NCBI GenBank assembly: GCA_036506275.1
Contig: DASXSB010000122.1
Location: forward strand, 1-22,757
Direction: 5' to 3'
DNA: 22,757 nucleotides
Source of the DNA: DASXSB01 sp036506275
Lineage (GTDB): Bacteria; Methylomirabilota; Methylomirabilia; Rokubacteriales; CSP1-6
The notes under the pieces are model-generated. The model did no database searches. It had not been told where the DNA came from and was given only the letters and a program-made list of their open reading frames with translations. Below are positions 14,312 through 21,239 of this stretch, one piece after another. Each line of letters starts with the position of its first letter. The stretch's first letter is position 1. The translations under genes and the position numbers were made by a program.

Positions 14312-15781
14312 TCATCGTGACCTCGTGTGGCCACGATTCGCAGCGCGGACGATCAGTAGCATCGTCGCCAACGTGAGGAGTGTTACGACGGGAGGAATGA
14401 CGAAACGACGGCTCGACTGGGGCTCCTCCAGCCGCAGATAGTACCACGAGGTCAACGACATCTTGGTCCCGGTCTCCCCCGCGCCGCCGTCCCACGCCTG
14501 GAACGCCACCGGCGTGAACACCGCGGGCTGGAAGCCGAGCCGCTCCGCCGCCTGCGACCGGAGCGGCCGCTTGATGACGACCCGATACTGCCCGTTGTCG
14601 AAGACCGCCTTCCCCGCCGCTTCCGATCCCGCCAGCGGTGTGATCTTCGCGGGCCCGTTGGCGGTGGCCTCGCTCGCGCCCTTTCCCTGCTCCCAGCGGA
14701 GGACATAGACGGCGTCGGAGGCGTCGCCCATGAGGAAGTACGGCCGCTCCGTCGCGCCCGTCTCGACCTTGGGCGGGAACTGCAGGGAAACGGTGTCGCC
14801 TTTCGACTCCGTCGGATCGTCCCAGGTGAGATGGAAGGCGATCTCGCCGTCGTTGTAGACCGCGCGCACGGCGAGGAGGTCGATGGCAGGGTTGAAGTTC
14901 CGCGGATCGACGATGACCTGGCCCTCGAGAGGAATGGCGCTGGGCGTGATCTTCGTCCAGAACTCGGCGTTGGGGTCGTCGGGGATGGCGCCCGTCACGG
15001 CCGTGACCGTCACGAGCGTCGCGTAGCGGGGAGCCTCGGGGCCGAGCGACAGGATGTAGTTCGTGACGTGCCAGATGTCCTCCGGCTTCTCCACGCTGTC
15101 GATGAAGGACGGCATCGGGGTCCCGAGCACGCCGTTGGCGAGGCGCATGGCGATGTCCGTGCGGCCGGCGCCGCCCCGGAACGTCCACCGCTTCGTGAGA
15201 TTGGCAGGCGCGATCGGTTGCCCCCAGTCGTCCTTGAGCTCCGCACGCGACGGTCCGTCGGCGCGGCCGTGCAGACCATGACACTTGTTGCACTCGATGG
15301 CCTCGAACATCTCCTTGCCGCGCTTGATCGACTCCGCCGAGCTCGCCACTTCCTTCGGGAGATCGGCCTTCTTCGGCGCCTCCTTGAACTTGTCGGCGGC
15401 GAAACTCTTCACGTACGCGACGAGGTTCCACCGGTCCTTCTCGGGTAGAACGGACCACGCGGGCATCGAAGTTCCCGGCATCCCGTCCGTGATCACCCGG
15501 TAGATGTCCTGATCGGTCGGGATCTTGTTGGAGGTCGAGCGGATTTTGAAGGTACCCGACGTGAAGTCCCGCGGCGCCGGCCGGAGATGCTCGGCTCCCG
15601 GCCCCTTGCCGTCGCCCTTCTCCCCGTGGCACAGCAGACACTTCCGCTCGTACATCGCCTTCCCTGCCCCCGCATCCCCCGCCTGCCCAAACGCGCTCCC
15701 CGTGCTCCCGAGAACGCCGATGACGGCCATGAGCCAGACGACCGAGATACTTCGAAGGCGCGACGCCCCGCGAGGGTTCAA
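14312..15781 (-). CDS. Diheme cytochrome c fused to an ethylbenzene-dehydrogenase-type heme-binding domain
   Basis: The start is read as TTG 15781: it overlaps the upstream stop as TTGA, has GGGAG 8 bases upstream, and gives a proper signal peptide (basic M-N-P-R...R-L-R, hydrophobic 12-30, cleavage near A30-F-G-Q-A34). An internal ATG at residue 18 would lack the basic head. The 489-residue protein has two cytochrome c domains with C48-L-L-C-H52 and C164-N-K-C-H168 and likely distal Met ligands M106 and M223. Residues about 265-450 match the EB_dh / DMSO-reductase-family heme-b subunit fold (D-D-P-T-E, A-V-Y-V-L-R-W). A C-terminal transmembrane anchor (461-479) and short basic tail follow. 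It would be a periplasm-facing, membrane-anchored electron-transfer protein with up to three hemes. Its acceptor is unknown. Confidence 0.82.
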   Translation of the reverse strand: MNPRGASRLRSISVVWLMAVIGVLGSTGSAFGQAGDAGAGKAMYERKCLLCHGEKGDGKGPGAEHLRPAPRDFTSGTFKIRSTSNKIPTDQDIYRVITDGMPGTSMPAWSVLPEKDRWNLVAYVKSFAADKFKEAPKKADLPKEVASSAESIKRGKEMFEAIECNKCHGLHGRADGPSRAELKDDWGQPIAPANLTKRWTFRGGAGRTDIAMRLANGVLGTPMPSFIDSVEKPEDIWHVTNYILSLGPEAPRYATLVTVTAVTGAIPDDPNAEFWTKITPSAIPLEGQVIVDPRNFNPAIDLLAVRAVYNDGEIAFHLTWDDPTESKGDTVSLQFPPKVETGATERPYFLMGDASDAVYVLRWEQGKGASEATANGPAKITPLAGSEAAGKAVFDNGQYRVVIKRPLRSQAAERLGFQPAVFTPVAFQAWDGGAGETGTKMSLTSWYYLRLEEPQSSRRFVIPPVVTLLTLATMLLIVRAANRGHTRSR

Positions 15782-16530
15782 TGCGACGTCTCCCACCGCC
15801 GCGGCTGCTGACCGGTCGCGTCGTAGAGATACATGATCACTTGCCAGATCTGATCCTCGGTGAGCCGGTCCTCCCACGGCGGCATGACGGAGTTCCACGG
15901 CGTCGATTCGCGCGGCAGCCCCGGCCCGCCCTTGGCGATGCGCCAGAAGAGATAGGCCTCCTGGAGCATGGCGATGGTGCCCGGATCCTGGAAGTTCGCG
16001 GGCGGGGGGTTGAAGCCGGGCGCGAAGTGGCCCTTGCCGTCGAGGTTGTCGCCGTGGCAGTAGACGCAGTTCTGGATGTAGATGGCGCCGCCGGCGGCGA
16101 CGTGCTTGCCGAAGCTCGCCGCGTCCTTGCGCAGCGGATTGTCGAACCCCGCGATCGCGATCTCCTTGCCGCGGAACTGGATCGTAGCGGGCGGCGCCGG
16201 ATGGACGGCGCGCAACTCGGGCGGCGCCTGCGGCTTCGCGGCCGCCTGCGTGTAGGCGTAGTAGCCGAGCAGGAGCGGGATCAGGATGACGAGGGCGAGA
16301 CGCAGATAGCGCTTGTCGGGATCGACGAGGGTGGCGCGCAGCGGTCGCAGGAACGATCGCCAGGAGTCGGAGTCGGAGGAGACGTAGACGAGGACGGCGA
16401 TGAGCACGATCGACATGTAGAGCGAGATCACGCTCCACGGCGCCGGCGGCCGGATGCCGAAGCGAAAGATCACGAAGGCGAGCACGAGCACGAAGATCGC
16501 CTGCGCGAAGCGGGAGCGGAGCCAGCCCAT
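15778..16530 (-). CDS. Membrane-anchored monoheme cytochrome c
   Basis: A 250-residue protein with three hydrophobic segments near 8-24, 33-51 and 77-96, then a periplasmic class I cytochrome c domain with C155-V-Y-C-H159 and a likely distal Met at M216 (S-V-M-P-P-W). The helical N-terminal part is unusual for a simple cytochrome c and suggests it is a built-in subunit of a membrane complex. It lies 6 bases after the diheme cytochrome stop, and its own stop overlaps the following TTG start. No strong ribosome binding site is seen at ATG 16530. Likely a partner of the CydA-like protein encoded two genes upstream. Confidence 0.85.
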   Translation of the reverse strand: MGWLRSRFAQAIFVLVLAFVIFRFGIRPPAPWSVISLYMSIVLIAVLVYVSSDSDSWRSFLRPLRATLVDPDKRYLRLALVILIPLLLGYYAYTQAAAKPQAPPELRAVHPAPPATIQFRGKEIAIAGFDNPLRKDAASFGKHVAAGGAIYIQNCVYCHGDNLDGKGHFAPGFNPPPANFQDPGTIAMLQEAYLFWRIAKGGPGLPRESTPWNSVMPPWEDRLTEDQIWQVIMYLYDATGQQPRRWETSH

Positions 16531-16536
16531 GTCCCG

Positions 16537-17334
16537 TTACTTGAGCGTGAGGAGGAACGCCACGAGGTCCACGTACTCCTTGGAGGTCAGGATCTGGCCG
16601 AAGATCGGCGGCATCACGCCCTTGGGATAGCCAGCCACCGTCCCCGACCCCGCCGGATCGAGGATCTTCTTCATGATGTATTCCGGCGTCTGGATCTTCG
16701 CGATCTGCGACAGGTCGGGACCGACCTGGGCCGCCCCCACCTTCCCCGCCTTGTGACAGGCGATGCACGTCCCCTTGCCCGCGAACACCGCCTCCCCGGC
16801 CTTCGGATCACCGGGAATCTTGACCTCGGCCGGCGCGCCGCCGGCCGCCGCCGCGCCCGCGGTGGCCGGAATGTCGTTGAGCGCGACGTCCACCGTCCCC
16901 CCTTGCGACTCGAGGAACGCCGTGAGCGCCCACAGCTCGGAGCGGTTGAGGCCGATGGGCGGCTTGTCCACGGCCGGCATGATGTTCGGATAGCCTTCCA
17001 CGAGGTAGGCGCCGGGCTGGAGGAGCGACTCGATGAGGTACTGCTTGCCGCTCATCCCCGGCTTCGTCTTCGCCGCGCGCGACCCCACCCCCGCGAGGTC
17101 GGGCGCCCGTGTTCCCTTCTGTCCGATGCGGTGGCAGATCTCGCACGTTCCCTTGCCGTGGAAGATCTCTTCGCCCGCCTTCACGAGCTGGGCGGGCGTG
17201 ACGTTGCCGCCCTCGAGCGACAGCTCCTGGGGCGGCTTGGACTGGATTTGCGGAATGTAGTTCGCGTAACCGGTGTAGGCGCCCATCACGAGCAGTGACA
17301 CGACCCCCACCTTGGCGCCGACGGGCACCCTCAT
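16537..17334 (-). CDS. Membrane-anchored diheme cytochrome c
   Basis: A 265-residue protein with an uncleaved-looking N-terminal helix (about 6-24) and two class I cytochrome c domains: C64-E-I-C-H68 with M119 as likely distal ligand, and C190-I-A-C-H194 with M241. The two halves are similar in layout (G-K-G-T-C-x-x-C-H, then Y-P-x-x-M-P), so they look like an internal duplication. They are joined by an A/G/P-rich linker (about 155-175). ATG 17334 overlaps the CydA-like stop as ATGA and has AGGAG about 11 bases upstream. The tight coupling argues for a fixed complex with the CydA-like protein. Confidence 0.88.
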   Translation of the reverse strand: MRVPVGAKVGVVSLLVMGAYTGYANYIPQIQSKPPQELSLEGGNVTPAQLVKAGEEIFHGKGTCEICHRIGQKGTRAPDLAGVGSRAAKTKPGMSGKQYLIESLLQPGAYLVEGYPNIMPAVDKPPIGLNRSELWALTAFLESQGGTVDVALNDIPATAGAAAAGGAPAEVKIPGDPKAGEAVFAGKGTCIACHKAGKVGAAQVGPDLSQIAKIQTPEYIMKKILDPAGSGTVAGYPKGVMPPIFGQILTSKEYVDLVAFLLTLK

Positions 17335-19220
17335 GATGCCGGTCGCTCCTCGGCGCCGTCGCTGCCGCCCGCGATGGCGGGGGCATGCGCGTGGCCGTGG
17401 GCGACGTCCTTCCCCCGCTCGCCGAGACCGCCGAGCCAGAAGATGAACATGACGAGCGCGAAGAACACGATGGTGACGACGGTGATGACGTTGGCGGCGT
17501 AGCCGATGGCGGGCGTCACCGCGTCCACGGAGTTGTCGCGCATCACGCCGTAGACGTGCCAGTGCTGGCGGATGCCGGAGCGCGCGAAGCCCATCAGCCC
17601 CATGAGCCAGGTGAAGGTGACGGCGAGGATGATGAGCACGTACTGCGAGCGGGGGGCGATGGTGCCCCAGCGAATCGTTCCCGTCGAGCGCGCGCCCCTG
17701 AACAGCGGAATGTCGATGGCCATCACGACCACGATGGCGGCGAGGACGGCCAGCACCTGGTAGACGGAGAAGCCGATGCGGACGAGCGACTCCACGAAGT
17801 AGCCGTAGACGCCGAAGAACACCACGATGGCGGCGGCGACGCCGAGGGCCGCCCACTGCACGATCATGCCGATCGTCGCCCACGAGCGGGTGGAGATCCG
17901 GTTGGCGCGGCGGTAGAGCACGAAGGAGAGAAAGGTGGTGAGGATCATCATGTTGACGGCCGTGTTCTTCGCCGACATCACGCCGAGGAAGCCGAGCACC
18001 GGATGGTGGGTGCCGCCCATGGCGCGCGCCTCGTCGAGCGTGATCACCATCGAGCGCGGCGTGGCCCACACCATGAAGCCGAAGGCGAGGATGCCGATCA
18101 TCATGGGCACGTAGCGGCGGTAGCGCTCCGAGCCCGGGATGCGCTCCATCCCCAGCCACAAGTAGTAGTTGGATCCGATGAAGAGCACGCCGATGAGGAT
18201 GGCCTGGATGATCCAGAGCCAGGACATGAACCCGCCCATCATCGTGATGCCCATCGTCTGGTTGAACGCGTAGATCTCGCGGCCGAGGTAGTACCCGGCG
18301 AACGGCAGCACGATGAACGCGGAGAGGGCGACGAAGTTGCCGATGTAGCCCATCCAGTCGTAGCGCGCGCGCTCCTCGTCGGTGGTGGCGCCCAGGAATC
18401 GAAAAGCGGCGTAGGCGGCGGCGATGGTGCCCCCGAAGACGATGTTGGCGATGAGGCGGTGGATGTTGATCGGCATCCACGTGAAGTTGTTGATGGCCGC
18501 CCACACGGAGCCCTTGAGGGCGCCCGATTCCGTGATCCCCGCCGGCGAGATCATGAACGTCACCCAGGAGTTGGCGACGAGGAGGATGGCGGTGCCGAAG
18601 AGGTTGCTGAGCACCCCGAGCCCGACGTGGATCCACTTGCGCGAGCCGGCGAGCCAGTCCCAGCCGTAGTACCAGATGTACACGGTGAACGTCTCCGCGA
18701 AGAAGAGGAGCGCGTACACCCAGTAGGTGGGGAAGAAGATCGACGTCATGTACGTCCAGAACTTCGGGTAGTAGCCGACGAAGAGGAAGAGGAGGAGGGC
18801 CCCGAGGAGGGCGGTGGTGGAGAACGCCGCGAACGTCAGCTTCACGAACTCGTGGGCGAGCCAGTCGTAGCGGGCGTCGCGCGTGCGCCAGCCGATGATC
18901 TCGATGATGACCGCGAAGATGGGAACGCCGAGGATGAACGCCGCGAAGTTCAGGTGGAGTTGCGCCACCGCCCACACCGCGAGCCGCGAGCCGAAAACGG
19001 GAAAGGCGCGGTACGCGGGCTCGCTCGTCGCCGGCTGGGCGTGGGCGGGCAGCGCCGCCAGCACCGCCACCACCGCGACGAAGAGTGCCGCGCCCGTGAT
19101 CGCGAGCACGCTCGCGCGGGCGCGCTCCGCGCCCGGACCGCTACCGGCCACGACGCTCCGTGCTGAATCCTGCGACAGGCGATCGACCCTCTCGGAAGAC
19201 GAGCTTGTTCCCGCGGTCAC
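17331..19220 (-). CDS. CydA-like (cytochrome bd oxidase subunit I superfamily) protein without CydB
   Basis: A 629-residue protein, longer than ordinary CydA, with about 13-14 hydrophobic helices. CydA-family traits are Q-L-H89-L-N-F (candidate heme ligand), F-F-A-E-T-F...Y-G-W-D-W-L (173-190), the following S-N-L-F-G-T-A-I-L-L-V-A-N-S-W (205-219), N-I-H254-R (second candidate heme ligand) and, near the end, I-R-Q-H-W-H-V-Y-G-V-M-R (550-561) in place of the G-R-Q-P-W motif. Residues about 41-62 look like a cleavable signal (A-H-A-Q). No cydB is nearby; three cytochrome c genes follow. Related CydA-like proteins occur in Nitrospira and other lineages beside c cytochromes. Quinol oxidation, oxygen reduction or another redox role is possible. 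The GTG at 19220 is taken as start; GTG 19151, with GGAG close upstream, is an alternative. Confidence 0.82.
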   Translation of the reverse strand: MTAGTSSSSERVDRLSQDSARSVVAGSGPGAERARASVLAITGAALFVAVVAVLAALPAHAQPATSEPAYRAFPVFGSRLAVWAVAQLHLNFAAFILGVPIFAVIIEIIGWRTRDARYDWLAHEFVKLTFAAFSTTALLGALLLFLFVGYYPKFWTYMTSIFFPTYWVYALLFFAETFTVYIWYYGWDWLAGSRKWIHVGLGVLSNLFGTAILLVANSWVTFMISPAGITESGALKGSVWAAINNFTWMPINIHRLIANIVFGGTIAAAYAAFRFLGATTDEERARYDWMGYIGNFVALSAFIVLPFAGYYLGREIYAFNQTMGITMMGGFMSWLWIIQAILIGVLFIGSNYYLWLGMERIPGSERYRRYVPMMIGILAFGFMVWATPRSMVITLDEARAMGGTHHPVLGFLGVMSAKNTAVNMMILTTFLSFVLYRRANRISTRSWATIGMIVQWAALGVAAAIVVFFGVYGYFVESLVRIGFSVYQVLAVLAAIVVVMAIDIPLFRGARSTGTIRWGTIAPRSQYVLIILAVTFTWLMGLMGFARSGIRQHWHVYGVMRDNSVDAVTPAIGYAANVITVVTIVFFALVMFIFWLGGLGERGKDVAHGHAHAPAIAGGSDGAEERPAS

Positions 19221-19237
19221 ATGAGCGTTCCGCGAAA

Positions 19238-19266
19238 TTCTTAGGACAAACGCTCTGGAGTGTCAA
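19238..19266 (-). promoter_or_regulatory. Promoter candidate for the long respiratory cluster
   Basis: On the minus strand TTGACA (19266-19261) is followed by a 17-base spacer and TAAGAA (19243-19238), which becomes AAGAAT if shifted by one. The -35 is perfect and the -10 is weak to fair. Transcription would start near 19231, leaving about 11 bases before GTG 19220, or about 80 before the alternative GTG 19151. Confidence 0.5.
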
Positions 19267-19287
19267 GGAGAAAGCAGCGACGGAGGT

Positions 19288-19316
19288 TTGACACACCTCA
19301 CCCCGAACGCTAGCAT
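19288..19316 (+). promoter_or_regulatory. Sigma-70-like promoter of ftsH-htrA
   Basis: TTGACA (19288-19293), a 17-base spacer and TAGCAT (19311-19316) give a perfect -35 at optimal spacing and a -10 matching four of six. The predicted start near 19323 leaves only about 12 bases before ATG 19335, so the leader is very short. It stands back to back with the minus-strand promoter, 21 bases between the two -35 boxes. Confidence 0.6.
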
Positions 19317-19334
19317 GACACCGGGGGTCCTCCC

Positions 19335-21239
19335 ATGAAGCCGCGGCTCTCGCAGCGCCTCCAATTCTCACTCGCCTACGTCCTCGTCGCGGCGGTGGTC
19401 CTCTCCTTTCTCCAGTCGTGGCTGCTCGCCCCCCGCACCGTCGAGATCCCGATGTCGAAGTTCCTCGAGCTCCTCCGCACGGACAAGATCGAGAAAGCCG
19501 CCCTCACCGAGCGCGAGATCCGGGGCGTGGCCAAGCCGGGCGCGCTCCCGGCTCCACCCCGCGCCGCCAACGACAAGCTGCGGCAGATGATGGGCATCGA
19601 CGACGACGTCCGCGTCTTCTCGGTCACGCGCATCCCCGGCGTCGACGAGCAGCGGCTGGTGGCTGAGCTGGAGCAGCACCACGTAGAGTTCGCGGGGCGG
19701 ATCGAGAGCACCTTCTGGAAGGACCTCCTCCTCGGGTGGATCATCCCGCTCGCCTTCATGGTGGCGATCTGGATGTTCATCATGCGCCGGGTCGGCGGCG
19801 GTCCCACCCAGGCCCTTTCCTTCGGCCGCTCCAAGCACAAGATCTTCGACCGCAAGGAGTTGAAGACCACCTTCAACGACGTGGCGGGGGTCGACGAGGC
19901 GAAGGCGGAGCTGGTCGAGATCGTCGATTTCCTGAAAAATCCCAAGAAGTACCAGCGCCTGGGCGGCCGCATCCCGAAGGGCGTGCTCCTCGTCGGCCCC
20001 CCCGGCACCGGCAAGACGCTGCTGGCCCGGGCGGTGGCAGGCGAAGCCGACGTCCCCTTCTTCACGCTCTCGGGATCGGAGTTCGTGGAGATGTTCGTCG
20101 GAGTAGGGGCGGCGCGGGTGCGTGACCTCTTCGAGCAGGCCAAGGACAAGGCGCCCTGCATCATCTTCATCGACGAGCTCGACGCCATCGGGAAGTCCCG
20201 GGCCGGGAGCACCGGCTTCCTTGGCGGCCACGACGAGCGCGAGCAGACGCTCAACCAGCTCCTGGCCGAGATGGACGGCTTCGACTCCTCCAAGGGCGTC
20301 ATCATCATGGCCGCCACCAATCGGCCCGAGGTCCTCGATCAGGCGCTCCTGCGTCCGGGACGCTTCGACCGTCAGGTCGTCGTCGACAAGCCCGATCTGC
20401 GCGGCCGCGAGGCCATCCTGAGACTGCATGCGCGCGCGGTGGTGCTGGCGCCGGACGTCGAGCTGGCCGTGATCGCGGCCCGCACGCCCGGCTTCGCGGG
20501 CGCCGACCTCGCCAACATCGTGAACGAGGCCGCCCTCCTGGCGGCGCGCAAGGAGAAGAACGCGGTCGAGATGGCGGACTTCGAGGAAGCCATCGACCGG
20601 GTGGTGGCCGGGCTCGAGAAGAAGAGCCGCGTGCTGTCCGAGAAGGAGCGTGACATCGTCGCCCATCACGAGATGGGGCACGCGCTGGTGGCGACCTCCG
20701 TCACCCACGCCGACCCCGTGCACAAGGTGACGATCATCCCGCGCGGCATCGCCGCCCTCGGCATGACGTACCAGCTCCCCACCGAGGAGCGGTTCCTCAT
20801 GACGCGCAGCGAGCTCGAGGACCGTATCGCGGTCCTGCTCGGAGGCCGGGTGGCGGAGGAGCTCGTCTACGGAGAAGTCTCGACGGGTGCCCACAACGAT
20901 CTCGACCGTGCGACCGAGTTCGCGCGGCTCATGGTCATGAAGTACGGGATGTCGGACCGGATAGGCCTCGCCACCTTCGGCGACCGCACGCCGCTCTATC
21001 TCAAGGGCCCGGGCCCGTGGGCGACCGAGCGCGACTACAGCGAGGCGACCGCGCGCACCATCGACGAAGAGGTGCGCGGGATCCTCGATCGCACGCACGA
21101 TCGCGTGCGCGGCATCCTCACCACCAAGAAATCCATCCTCGTCGCCGCCGCTCAGGAGCTGAAGCGCATCGAGACCCTCGACGGCGAGCGGCTTCGCCGT
21201 GTGCTGGCCGGAGAAGGCCTGGAGGCTCAACCGTCATGA
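19335..21239 (+). CDS. ftsH: ATP-dependent zinc metalloprotease FtsH
   Basis: A 634-residue membrane AAA+ protease. Two N-terminal helices (about 12-31 and 131-150) flank a periplasmic domain. The AAA+ module has Walker A G-P-P-G-T-G-K-T (221-228), pore motif M-F-V-G (253-256), Walker B I-I-F-I-D-E (276-281) and the second region of homology ending R-P-G-R-F-D-R (340-346). The protease domain has H445-E446-M-G-H449 with D522 (G-A-H-N-D) as the likely third zinc ligand; the usual motif is HEAGH, so M447 is a mild substitution. It degrades misfolded or unassembled membrane proteins, relevant beside a large oxidase cluster. Its stop overlaps the htrA start as ATGA. The start has no classical Shine-Dalgarno sequence, only GGGGG within a very short leader. 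Confidence 0.97.
   Translation: MKPRLSQRLQFSLAYVLVAAVVLSFLQSWLLAPRTVEIPMSKFLELLRTDKIEKAALTEREIRGVAKPGALPAPPRAANDKLRQMMGIDDDVRVFSVTRIPGVDEQRLVAELEQHHVEFAGRIESTFWKDLLLGWIIPLAFMVAIWMFIMRRVGGGPTQALSFGRSKHKIFDRKELKTTFNDVAGVDEAKAELVEIVDFLKNPKKYQRLGGRIPKGVLLVGPPGTGKTLLARAVAGEADVPFFTLSGSEFVEMFVGVGAARVRDLFEQAKDKAPCIIFIDELDAIGKSRAGSTGFLGGHDEREQTLNQLLAEMDGFDSSKGVIIMAATNRPEVLDQALLRPGRFDRQVVVDKPDLRGREAILRLHARAVVLAPDVELAVIAARTPGFAGADLANIVNEAALLAARKEKNAVEMADFEEAIDRVVAGLEKKSRVLSEKERDIVAHHEMGHALVATSVTHADPVHKVTIIPRGIAALGMTYQLPTEERFLMTRSELEDRIAVLLGGRVAEELVYGEVSTGAHNDLDRATEFARLMVMKYGMSDRIGLATFGDRTPLYLKGPGPWATERDYSEATARTIDEEVRGILDRTHDRVRGILTTKKSILVAAAQELKRIETLDGERLRRVLAGEGLEAQPS

Noticed and set aside
17385..19166. 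Plus-strand open frame of 593 codons opposite the CydA-like gene
   Set aside because: Its product is an extreme E/H/D/R-rich string without structure; the minus strand carries clear membrane helices and family motifs.
17331..19220. An ordinary cytochrome bd quinol oxidase
   Set aside because: There is no cydB or cydX, the signature GRQPW is altered, and the genes that follow are c cytochromes.
19368..21230. Minus-strand open frame of 620 codons opposite ftsH
   Set aside because: ftsH is certain from its Walker and zinc motifs; the antisense frame shows no motif.
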